A stretch of DNA of 5,119 nt. Source: Akkermansiaceae bacterium. Lineage in GTDB: Bacteria; Verrucomicrobiota; Verrucomicrobiia; Verrucomicrobiales; Akkermansiaceae. Shown here piece by piece: positions 1 through 5,119 of the stretch (within the stretch, counting starts at the first letter, position 1; every line of letters begins with the position of its first letter). The notes below the pieces were generated by a model. The model saw only the letters and a program-made list of their open reading frames with translations. It had not been told where the DNA came from and made no database searches. The translations under genes and the position numbers were made by a program. The stretch is from contig JAQGPE010000408.1 in NCBI GenBank assembly GCA_028293225.1, positions 1 through 5,119 of the forward strand, written 5' to 3'.

Positions 1-309
1 CGCGCCGGACTCGAAAATCCGCCACACCGCCCCCTCCACCCCGCTGTCCCGCACCACCCGTGAAGTCGAGGGCGTGGCATAGACCGGCGCGGCGAGCTTT
101 GTCGCCAGGACCCGCAGGCCGCTGACGTGGTCGCCGTGCTCATGGGTCAGGATCACGGCGTCGAGCGTCGCCGGGTCGATCCCGCACGCCGCCATCCGCA
201 CGATCAGCTGCTTGGCGCTCAGTCCGGCATCGATCAGCACGCGGGTGCCGGCGGCCTCCACCACCGTCGCATTTCCGCCGCTGCCACTGCCAAGCACCAC
301 AAACCGCAT
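1..309 (-). CDS. MBL-fold metallo-hydrolase, YycJ/WalJ-like (partial, N-terminal 103 codons)
   Basis: Reading the minus strand from the ATG at 309 gives an uninterrupted frame that leaves the window at base 1. It opens with MRFVVLGSGSGGNATVVEA, the first strand and glycine loop typical of YycJ-like metallo-beta-lactamase-fold proteins. RVLIDAGLS follows at residues 23-31, then the metal-binding signature THEHGDH at 55-61 (HxHxDH: His56, His58, Asp60, His61). These are the ligands expected for a di-metal phosphodiesterase/nuclease-type hydrolase of the cytoplasm. WalJ/YycJ proteins are linked to DNA repair or cell-wall control in Firmicutes, but the substrate here cannot be told. An in-frame upstream ATG at 330 would add seven residues (MSAHLPR); I prefer 309 because the family usually starts right at this first strand. 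No clear Shine-Dalgarno precedes either start. The remaining second half of the domain lies outside the window. It is transcribed divergently from the AsmA-like gene. Confidence 0.9.
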   Translation of the reverse strand, partial: MRFVVLGSGSGGNATVVEAAGTRVLIDAGLSAKQLIVRMAACGIDPATLDAVILTHEHGDHVSGLRVLATKLAAPVYATPSTSRVVRDSGVEGAVWRIFESGA

Positions 310-336
310 GCGCGGAAGATGCGCGGACATTTGGTG

Positions 337-351
337 TTTCGGAATCCGAAA
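337..351. promoter_or_regulatory. 15-bp interrupted palindrome in the divergent gap (candidate operator)
   Basis: TTTCGGA-A-TCCGAAA is a perfect 7+1+7 inverted repeat. It sits between the start of the minus-strand hydrolase (309, or 330) and the likely start of the AsmA-like gene (361). A second inverted repeat, CGGAAT (340-345) with ATTCCG (352-357), overlaps it and could form a 6-bp hairpin with a 6-nt loop in the leader of the plus-strand mRNA. The location suits a regulator site shared by two divergent genes, but no convincing -35/-10 pair was found, and binding by any protein is inference. Confidence 0.35.
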
Positions 352-360
352 ATTCCGGCG

Positions 361-2925
361 ATGCTGCGGCCGTCCGCCGTGAGAAGCATTCGCATCATCC
401 ACAAGCTGAGAACGGCCATGGCGCTGCTGGTTTTCGCCGCGGTGATCGCGGCCGGGGCCAGCCTGTGGTGGGCGAACCACACCGGCCTGCCGGACGCTTG
501 GCGCGGCGAAATCGAGAAGGCGCTGGAAGCGAAGCAGATCTACACCGAGATCGGCACGCTGCGCTACCGCCCGCTGCGTGGCATCGAGGCCACCGAGGTT
601 ACCGTTTTCTCGGGCCCCGACCGCACCAAGGCGATCGCCCACCTGCAAAAGGTCGTCATCGGCGTCGACCGCAGCAAGCTGGCCCGCGGCGAGGTGCGGG
701 TGGAAAAACTCGAACTGACCGGCGGCGGCATGACCCTGCCGGTCGATCCAGACGATCCGAATTCCCAGGTCCTGGAAGTCGCCAGCCTCAGCGGCAAGGT
801 CCTGATGCCCGGCGGCCGGCGGCTGGAGGTGCGCGACGCGCGCGGCTTCGTCGGCGGCATCCAGGTGGAGATGGACGCCCTGCTGCTCGGCTACCGTCAG
901 CGGCTGTCCCAGATGGAGGACGAGGGCGCGGAGGCGCGCAAGGCCCGCCGCAAGATGATGGCCAGGGCCCTGGGAGCGCTCCAGGAATGGCATCTCAATG
1001 CCGCCGAGCCGCCGCTGGTGCGGATCCGGGTGGAAGGCGACATGGACGATCCGCGCAGCGTCCGGGCGGATGTCTCGCTGGAGGCGAAGGACTTCGACCG
1101 CGGTGACCTGAGATTTTCGAAATTGCAGGCGAAAGGGGAAATGCGCGGCCGCCTGCTGGTCCTGGATTCCCTGGAGCTGGCGGACGACACCGGCAGCGTG
1201 AAGGGCCGGATCGAGTTCGACATGAACAGCCGCGACGGCCGCTTCGAGGCGAAGTCGAACCTCGATCTGCCGCGGCTGCTCCGCCAGGTGAACAAGGCCG
1301 GCGCGCTGGAGCGGATCACCTTCCAGTCCCGGCCGGTAATCTCCGCCAGCGGCGACTTCAACCTGCCGGAAAGCGGCCCGCCCACCTTTCACGTGCTCGG
1401 CCACTTGGGCGCGGACAACCTGCGGATGGGTGAATATAGCGCGGACCGGATCGACTCGGATTTCTCCTGGGACGGCACCCGCTTCTTTCTCGACCGGATC
1501 AACGTCAAGCGCCCGGACGGCTACATGAAGGCCAGCATCCTGTTCGATCTGCCGCTCGTACAGTACCGCGTCGAGACCGACCTGAAGGCCAGGGTCTGGA
1601 AGCCGCTCTTCAAGGGCCAGGTGCTGGAAGGCGTGCTCGGCGACTTCGGCGAAAAGCCCACCACCTGGAGCCATGCCAGGCTGAAGGGCTGGTTCGATAC
1701 CAGCCTGCCGACCAATTGGAACGCCACCGGCTACGCGGAGGCCAAGGACATCAGCTTCCGCGGCGTGCCGGTCCACACCGCCTATGTGAAGATGGCCCTG
1801 GATCACGACGCCCTGGATTTCACCGACGGCAAGGTCGACTTCGACTACACCAACTACGCCCTGCGCAAGGCCCACGGCGGCCCCGCTTCGGGAAAGGGCA
1901 CCGTCGGCCGGGTGAAATGGGATCGCCCGACCTCGACCATCATCGTCGAGGCGGTCGATGGCGATTTCTGGCCGGCGCCGCTGGTGCGGACTTTCGCCGC
2001 CAACGTGGCCGACCACCTGGAGCAGTACCGCTTTCACGAGCCGCCGAAGATGCACGGCGAGGGCGCCATCGGCATCGGCCCCGGACAAAAACTCACCGAC
2101 CTGCGCATCCACGCCAGCACCGGCAGTGGGCTCGACTACCGCTTCGCCGGCGCGGACCTGGACCTGAACCGCGTGCAGACCGATGTCCGCGTCGGCCCGG
2201 CCATGACCCAGGTGCGCAACCTGACCTTCGACGCCTACGGCGGCTCGCTGCGCGGCGTGCTGGACATCGAACCCGTGAAGGACGGCATGGTGAAAGGCGA
2301 GTTCGACTGGACCAAGGTCAACCTTCCGGACGTCTCCGGGGCCTACGGCTTCGACAAGAAGATGAAAGGCGTCGTCACCGGCCGGATCGAATTCAGCCAA
2401 AAGGGCGCCGGGACGGAAAACCTGAACGGCTCCGGGCTGCTGGCGCTCGAGCAGAGCGAACTCTTCTCCGTGCCGGTCTTCGGCCCGCTGTCGCCGCTGA
2501 TTTCCGGGGTCATCGGCCGGAAAAAGGCCGGCTTCCAGGAGGCCGAGGAAGCCTTTTGCACCTTCGACATCGATAAGGGCGTCCTCTCCACCGAGGACTT
2601 CCTGACCTCCACCCCCTCCATGGTCTTCACCGGCGACGCCCGCGCCGACCTGAACGACATGACCCTGGACATGACCATGCGGATGAACGCCCGCGGCCTG
2701 CTGGGGATCATCACCCTGCCCTTCAAGCCCTTCTACGGCCTGTTCCAGTTCCGTGGCACCGGCCCGATCCATGAGCCGAAGTGGACCAACGTGATGTTCA
2801 CCTCTCCGCCCAAGCGCCAGGAAAAGAGCCTGATGGCCCCGCCGCGCGCCGGCGACCTGCCGGACCGCGCGATCGAGATTCAGGAGGACGGCGACGGACG
2901 CCCCACCCGGAAAAGAGCCCGTTGA
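361..2925 (+). CDS. AsmA-like envelope protein with AsmA-like C-terminal region (854 aa)
   Basis: The protein has a basic N-terminus (several Arg/Lys in residues 1-17), one hydrophobic segment at about 19-37 (MALLVFAAVIAAGASLWW), then some 800 residues of alternating, beta-strand-rich sequence. This is the architecture of the AsmA/TamB/YhdP superfamily: an inner-membrane anchor with a periplasmic repeating-beta-groove domain, thought to carry phospholipids or aid outer-membrane assembly. The C-terminal part (about 671-815) looks like the AsmA-like C-terminal region, with GSGLLALEQSELFSVPVFGP, a Gly-rich turn, strands such as VFTGDARADLNDMTLDM, and GTGPIHEPKW near the end. A charged helical stretch at about 180-210 (QMEDEGAEARKARRKMMARA) interrupts the beta pattern. 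The tail after 815 is polar and probably disordered. The frame is open back to 127, but that part is antisense to the hydrolase gene, so the start must be later. ATG 361 keeps the basic residues before the anchor; 319 and 418 are alternatives. No Shine-Dalgarno is visible. Family assignment is by architecture; the cargo is unknown. Confidence 0.82.
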   Translation: MLRPSAVRSIRIIHKLRTAMALLVFAAVIAAGASLWWANHTGLPDAWRGEIEKALEAKQIYTEIGTLRYRPLRGIEATEVTVFSGPDRTKAIAHLQKVVIGVDRSKLARGEVRVEKLELTGGGMTLPVDPDDPNSQVLEVASLSGKVLMPGGRRLEVRDARGFVGGIQVEMDALLLGYRQRLSQMEDEGAEARKARRKMMARALGALQEWHLNAAEPPLVRIRVEGDMDDPRSVRADVSLEAKDFDRGDLRFSKLQAKGEMRGRLLVLDSLELADDTGSVKGRIEFDMNSRDGRFEAKSNLDLPRLLRQVNKAGALERITFQSRPVISASGDFNLPESGPPTFHVLGHLGADNLRMGEYSADRIDSDFSWDGTRFFLDRINVKRPDGYMKASILFDLPLVQYRVETDLKARVWKPLFKGQVLEGVLGDFGEKPTTWSHARLKGWFDTSLPTNWNATGYAEAKDISFRGVPVHTAYVKMALDHDALDFTDGKVDFDYTNYALRKAHGGPASGKGTVGRVKWDRPTSTIIVEAVDGDFWPAPLVRTFAANVADHLEQYRFHEPPKMHGEGAIGIGPGQKLTDLRIHASTGSGLDYRFAGADLDLNRVQTDVRVGPAMTQVRNLTFDAYGGSLRGVLDIEPVKDGMVKGEFDWTKVNLPDVSGAYGFDKKMKGVVTGRIEFSQKGAGTENLNGSGLLALEQSELFSVPVFGPLSPLISGVIGRKKAGFQEAEEAFCTFDIDKGVLSTEDFLTSTPSMVFTGDARADLNDMTLDMTMRMNARGLLGIITLPFKPFYGLFQFRGTGPIHEPKWTNVMFTSPPKRQEKSLMAPPRAGDLPDRAIEIQEDGDGRPTRKRAR

Positions 2926-3035
2926 ACGGTGCCGAACCGGGAAGATCCTTCCTTGCGCGCGGCCCGAACCGGTGGCAGCCTGCGCCACGTTCCATTTCTC
3001 TCCGCTCACCGGAAAATCCTCACCTCCAGCACGCC

Positions 3036-3464
3036 ATGTCCGACACCTTCGCCTCCTCGCTCGATCCCGATTCCGGATTCGTTCCTTCCGTGGCCGATGC
3101 CGCCAATGACCTGCGCACCGCCGCCGGCGAAAATGCCAAGGACGTCGCCAACCTGGCGACCGAACAGGCCAAGGCCCTGAAGGAAAAAGCCGTCGAGTCC
3201 GCCCAGCATTTCCGCGAAGTGGCCACCGAGAAGGCCCAGGCTTTCAAGTCCGCCGCCGCCGAGAAGGCCGATGCCCTGAAGCAGGCCGCCGGTGAAAAGG
3301 CCCGCGTGATCCGCAGCGCCGCCGACGAGCAGTGGCGCGACACCCGCGACAAGGCCAAGGAAATCCACGTGAGCGCGGAAGACTACATCCGACAGCACCC
3401 GACCAAGTGCGTGCTCGGCGCCCTCGGCGTCGGCTTCCTCATCGGCCTCATCGCCCGCCGCTGA
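3036..3464 (+). CDS. DUF883 (ElaB/YqjD-like) membrane-anchored helical protein with hendecad repeats
   Basis: This 142-residue protein has a polar N-terminus (1-27), a long Ala/Lys/Glu-rich amphipathic helix (28-115) and a C-terminal membrane segment, VLGALGVGFLIGLIARR (126-142). The segment is rich in spaced glycines (G128, G131, G133, G137) and ends in Arg-Arg. The motif YIRQHP (117-122) just before the membrane helix, followed by the Gly-rich segment, is the hallmark of the DUF883/ElaB-YqjD family. In E. coli these are C-tail-anchored inner-membrane proteins of stationary phase; YqjD binds ribosomes. The helix is made of eight 11-residue units, more regular than I would expect in the E. 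coli proteins and reminiscent of LEA-type stress proteins. The frame is open upstream to 2781, but ATG 3036 lies past the preceding gene's stop and starts the family-like part. It lies 110 bases after the AsmA-like gene and 58 bases before the YqjE-like gene, so co-transcription with the latter is likely. There is no evident Shine-Dalgarno. Confidence 0.85.
   Translation: MSDTFASSLDPDSGFVPSVADAANDLRTAAGENAKDVANLATEQAKALKEKAVESAQHFREVATEKAQAFKSAAAEKADALKQAAGEKARVIRSAADEQWRDTRDKAKEIHVSAEDYIRQHPTKCVLGALGVGFLIGLIARR
3117..3380 (+). repeat. Eight tandem 33-bp / 11-residue (hendecad) units inside the DUF883 gene
   Basis: Residues 28-115 of the DUF883 protein divide without gaps into eleven-residue units: TAAGENAKDVA, NLATEQAKALK, EKAVESAQHFR, EVATEKAQAFK, SAAAEKADALK, QAAGEKARVIR, SAADEQWRDTR, DKAKEIHVSAE. 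The four from EVATEKAQAFK onward are the most alike, sharing A-A/T-x-E-K/Q near the start and a basic residue at the end. At DNA level the middle units share GCCGCC followed by GAGAAGGCC or GAAAAGGCC at 33-bp spacing. Eleven-residue periodicity means three helical turns, giving a straight or slightly right-handed amphipathic helix or coiled coil. Recent duplication is suggested by the DNA similarity, but composition bias contributes. Confidence 0.75.
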
Positions 3465-3507
3465 ATTGCCTTGTCCGCCCCTATCCCGCGGTTACCGGGA
3501 CGGAGAC

Positions 3508-3511
3508 GGAG
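3508..3511 (+). promoter_or_regulatory. Shine-Dalgarno GGAG that decides the YqjE-like start
   Basis: GGAG lies 11 bases before the ATG at 3523, within the purine-rich run GGGACGGAGACGGAG. The same frame has an earlier ATG at 3466, two bases after the previous stop, but it would add 19 residues rich in Pro, Gly and Arg that do not look like the family. The ribosome binding site therefore favours 3523. It is the clearest Shine-Dalgarno in the window. Confidence 0.6.
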
Positions 3512-3522
3512 TTTATTTTCCG

Positions 3523-3921
3523 ATGAGCCGACCCACCGACCCGGTGCCTCGGGAACGCCCCGACTGGAAGGAAGCCGCCGCTGACTTCGTGGCGGCGCGC
3601 ATGGAGTTGCTGGCCCTGGAGGCAAAGGATGCCGGCCGGATCGCCGCCCGCAAGGGACTGGCCGCCGGGATCGCCGCCTTTTGCGCCGTTTTCATCTGGC
3701 TGCTCGTGGTCGCCGGCCTGATCGGCTGGATTTCCGCTGTCAGCGGCATGGTCTGGTACGGCGTGACCCTGCTCGCCGCCCTGACCCACCTGATCATCGC
3801 CGGGATCGCCGTCCTGGTCCTCCGCCGACCCGCGGAGGCCAGCGCCTTCCCCCTCACCCGCAACGAACTGGCTAAAGACCGCGAATGGCTGCGCACGCTC
3901 AAGGATCGCCCGAAGCACTGA
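3523..3921 (+). CDS. YqjE-like / phage holin superfamily III-like (DUF1469) membrane protein
   Basis: The 132-residue protein starts with a polar stretch, then an amphipathic helix at about 15-44 with AARMELLALEAKDAGRIAAR. Two transmembrane helices follow, about 46-70 (AAFCAVFIWLLVVAGLIGWI) and 79-100 (YGVTLLAALTHLIIAGIAVL). The end is a cytoplasmic tail with FPLTRNELAKDREWLRTL (109-126). The order 'EL..LE.K' helix, two hydrophobic helices, then 'F..T..EL..D...L' is that of the YqjE / putative actinobacteriophage holin III (DUF1469) family. Despite the holin name, chromosomal members next to DUF883 genes are not known to lyse cells, and nothing phage-like surrounds this one. It follows the DUF883 gene by 58 bases and overlaps or abuts the next gene, so translation of the two is probably coupled. 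The molecular role is unknown. Confidence 0.82.
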   Translation: MSRPTDPVPRERPDWKEAAADFVAARMELLALEAKDAGRIAARKGLAAGIAAFCAVFIWLLVVAGLIGWISAVSGMVWYGVTLLAALTHLIIAGIAVLVLRRPAEASAFPLTRNELAKDREWLRTLKDRPKH

Positions 3922-4247
3922 GAATCATCGCCCGGATCGAGGCCGCCAGGTCCGTGCTGGGTGCTGAAATCAAGGAGGCGCGCCAGCGTCTGGACGTCCC
4001 GGCGCGCATCCGCCGCTCCGTCCTGACCAAGCCGCTGGCCTGGCTGGGCGGCTCCGCCGCTGGCGGTCTGCTCATCAGCCTGATCCTCAGAGGGCGGCGA
4101 AGCCGGCCGCAGAAGGAGGAGAAGCGCCGCGGGATCTTCGGGTTCCTCCTCGGCAGCGCCTTTACCCTGGCGCGCCCGGCGCTTGAAGCATGGGCGATGA
4201 AGGAACTGCGTAATCGCATCGCACCTGCAACGCGGGATCCGCGATAG
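3885..4247 (+). CDS. Small basic membrane protein, YqjK-like in position and build
   Basis: From ATG 3885 this frame encodes 120 residues. It begins with a charged helix (about 13-45, RIEAARSVLGAEIKEARQRL), then a hydrophobic segment, PLAWLGGSAAGGLLISLIL (50-68). A very basic linker (RGRRSRPQKEEKRR) follows, then a second hydrophobic stretch (about 83-100, GIFGFLLGSAFTLARPAL), ending in a basic tail. I do not recognise a defined family. A charged N-terminal helix, one or two short membrane segments and a basic C-terminus right after DUF883 and YqjE-like genes match E. coli YqjK in position and general build, but homology is unproven. The 3885 start overlaps the YqjE-like gene by 37 bases. A CTG at 3918, overlapping that gene's stop as CTGA with AAGGA 12 bases upstream, would remove the first 11 residues, which look poorly conserved (Gly/Ser/Pro). 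The exact start is therefore uncertain. Confidence 0.72.
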   Translation: MAAHAQGSPEALRIIARIEAARSVLGAEIKEARQRLDVPARIRRSVLTKPLAWLGGSAAGGLLISLILRGRRSRPQKEEKRRGIFGFLLGSAFTLARPALEAWAMKELRNRIAPATRDPR

Positions 4248-4316
4248 AAGGATTGCTCCAAACCGAAAGTTCCCGCTTTCCAAGCCCGGATCTTCACGCT
4301 CTAACCCTTCGCCATC

Positions 4317-5119
4317 ATGTCCGAGCACCAAGTTCTCGATCACGTCGACCAGTACCTCCGGCTTGGCCGCGAGTACAACAGTTCCGACGTGCATCTCGCC
4401 ACCGCCTATCCGCCCGCCTGGCGGCGCTTCGGTGGTTTGTCGCCCATCTGGCACGACCATCCACCCCTCGCTCCCGAAGACACGGAGCGGCTCGTCAAAA
4501 GCTTCCTGGGAGAAAAGGAATGGAACCGCCTCCAGGAACGCGGTGACGTCGACTTCGCCTACCAGAACTCCGATGGCCGCTTCCGCGCCTCGGTGGTCCG
4601 CCAGCGCCTCGGCTACGACATGACCTTCCGCGTGATCGATACCAAAATCCGCACCATGGAGGACATCGGCCTCCCGATGGAGCACCTCACGCCCCTGACC
4701 CGCTACCACAACGGCCTGATCCTGGTGACCGGCGCCGTGGGTTCCGGCAAGTCCACCACCCTGGCTTCCCTCATCGACTTCATCAGCAAGGACCGCGAAG
4801 ACCACATCCTGACGATGGAGGACCCGATCGAATACGTCTTCGAGTCGCGGAAATCCCACGTCAACCAGCGCGAAGTCCACACCCATACGGATTCCTTCGC
4901 CAAGGCGCTCCGCGGCGCCCTCCGGGAAGACCCGGACGTCATCATGGTCGGTGAAATGCGCGACCTGGAAACGATCTCCCTGGCCCTCACGGCCGCGGAA
5001 ACGGGTCACCTGGTGCTCGGCACGCTGCACACCGGTAACGCCCCCCGCACGCTCGACCGCGTGCTGGACGTGTTCCCCGTCGATCAGCGCGAACAGATCC
5101 GCATCATGGTCTCCGAATC
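4317..5119 (+). CDS. pilT: PilT-type twitching motility / type IV pilus retraction ATPase (partial, no C-terminus)
   Basis: The frame from ATG 4317 runs 267 codons without a stop and leaves the right edge. PilT proteins are usually about 340-370 residues, so roughly a quarter is missing, including the AIRNLRE motif region. Visible marks are SSDVHL at 22-27 (PilT N-terminal domain), Walker A GAVGSGKST at 139-147, the Asp box TMEDPIEYVF at 166-175 and VNQREV at 182-187. Then come Walker B with LREDPDVIMVGEMRD at 202-216, the His box TAAETGHLVLGTLHT at 225-239, and DVFPVDQREQIR at 251-262. These identify a PilT/PilU-type hexameric ATPase that works at the cytoplasmic base of the pilus to depolymerise pilin. 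The Walker A reads GAVGSGKS where PilT usually has GPTGSGKS; the catalytic G, K and S are kept, so activity is expected. It starts 69 bases after the small membrane protein gene, in the same direction, and may have its own promoter. PilT and PilU cannot be separated without the C-terminus. Confidence 0.93.
   Translation, partial: MSEHQVLDHVDQYLRLGREYNSSDVHLATAYPPAWRRFGGLSPIWHDHPPLAPEDTERLVKSFLGEKEWNRLQERGDVDFAYQNSDGRFRASVVRQRLGYDMTFRVIDTKIRTMEDIGLPMEHLTPLTRYHNGLILVTGAVGSGKSTTLASLIDFISKDREDHILTMEDPIEYVFESRKSHVNQREVHTHTDSFAKALRGALREDPDVIMVGEMRDLETISLALTAAETGHLVLGTLHTGNAPRTLDRVLDVFPVDQREQIRIMVSE

Noticed and set aside
127..360. Upstream extension of the AsmA-like frame to an ATG at 127
   Set aside because: The extension is antisense to the clearly coding metallo-hydrolase N-terminus and yields a His/Arg-rich non-protein-like segment before the real membrane anchor.
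465..1106. Plus-strand 213-codon frame inside the AsmA-like gene
   Set aside because: Arg/Gly/Pro-rich shadow frame overlapping a gene with good family architecture; no motif seen.
1716..2576. Plus-strand 286-codon frame inside the AsmA-like gene
   Set aside because: Same Arg/Pro-rich composition of an out-of-frame reading of GC-rich coding DNA; no domain recognisable.
2972..2988. Possible terminator hairpin GTGGC...GCCAC after the AsmA-like gene
   Set aside because: The stem is only 5 bp with a 7-nt loop and no T-run follows, so it is not distinguishable from chance in GC-rich sequence.
3523..3921. Prophage holin as a sign of a prophage or lysis cassette
   Set aside because: The family name refers to a distant fold similarity. 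There is no endolysin, spanin, tail gene, integrase or attachment site here, and the neighbours match the chromosomal yqjDEK arrangement.
4265..4280. Hairpin GAAAG...CTTTC before pilT
   Set aside because: A 5-bp AT-rich stem without a T-tract; too weak for a terminator or regulatory call.
3513..5030. Minus-strand 505-codon open frame spanning four plus-strand genes
   Set aside because: It is antisense to the YqjE-like, YqjK-like and pilT genes, which have recognisable protein motifs. Its translation is low-complexity (Gly, Asp, Val, His and Arg rich), as expected for a shadow frame in GC-rich DNA.

Overview
This is a GC-rich, densely coding stretch of an ordinary-looking bacterial chromosome. 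It shows no insertion sequence, integrase, CRISPR array, tRNA or rRNA. The combination of a long AsmA-like membrane-anchored protein, a type IV pilus retraction ATPase and mostly absent Shine-Dalgarno sequences fits Verrucomicrobiota (Luteolibacter/Haloferula-like) best. That assignment is an inference from style, not from a marker gene, and a proteobacterial or planctomycete source is not excluded.

Layout. On the minus strand, the left edge holds the first 103 codons of a metallo-beta-lactamase-fold hydrolase of the YycJ/WalJ-like group (1-309). It is read leftward out of the window. A very short divergent gap (about 310-360) contains a 15-bp interrupted palindrome. From there everything is on the plus strand: an 854-residue AsmA-like/AsmA C-terminal-domain protein with one N-terminal membrane anchor (361-2925); a DUF883 (ElaB/YqjD-like) tail-anchored protein built of 11-residue repeats (3036-3464); a two-helix YqjE/holin-superfamily-III-like membrane protein (3523-3921); a small basic membrane protein in the place and with the general build of YqjK (about 3885-4247); and the N-terminal three quarters of a PilT-type ATPase (4317 to the right edge).

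How they fit together. The three small genes reproduce the order of the E. coli yqjD-yqjE-yqjK cluster: a DUF883 protein, a DUF1469/holin-III protein and a small basic membrane protein. They are probably co-transcribed. In E. coli YqjD is an inner-membrane protein of stationary phase that binds ribosomes; YqjE and YqjK have no firmly established role. An AsmA-like protein upstream (envelope lipid transfer or outer-membrane assembly) and a pilus motor downstream place the trio among envelope genes, but the sequence does not prove a shared pathway. The most notable points are the eight near-perfect hendecads of the DUF883 protein, the conserved trio, the possible CTGA stop/start overlap of its third gene, and the divergent palindrome.
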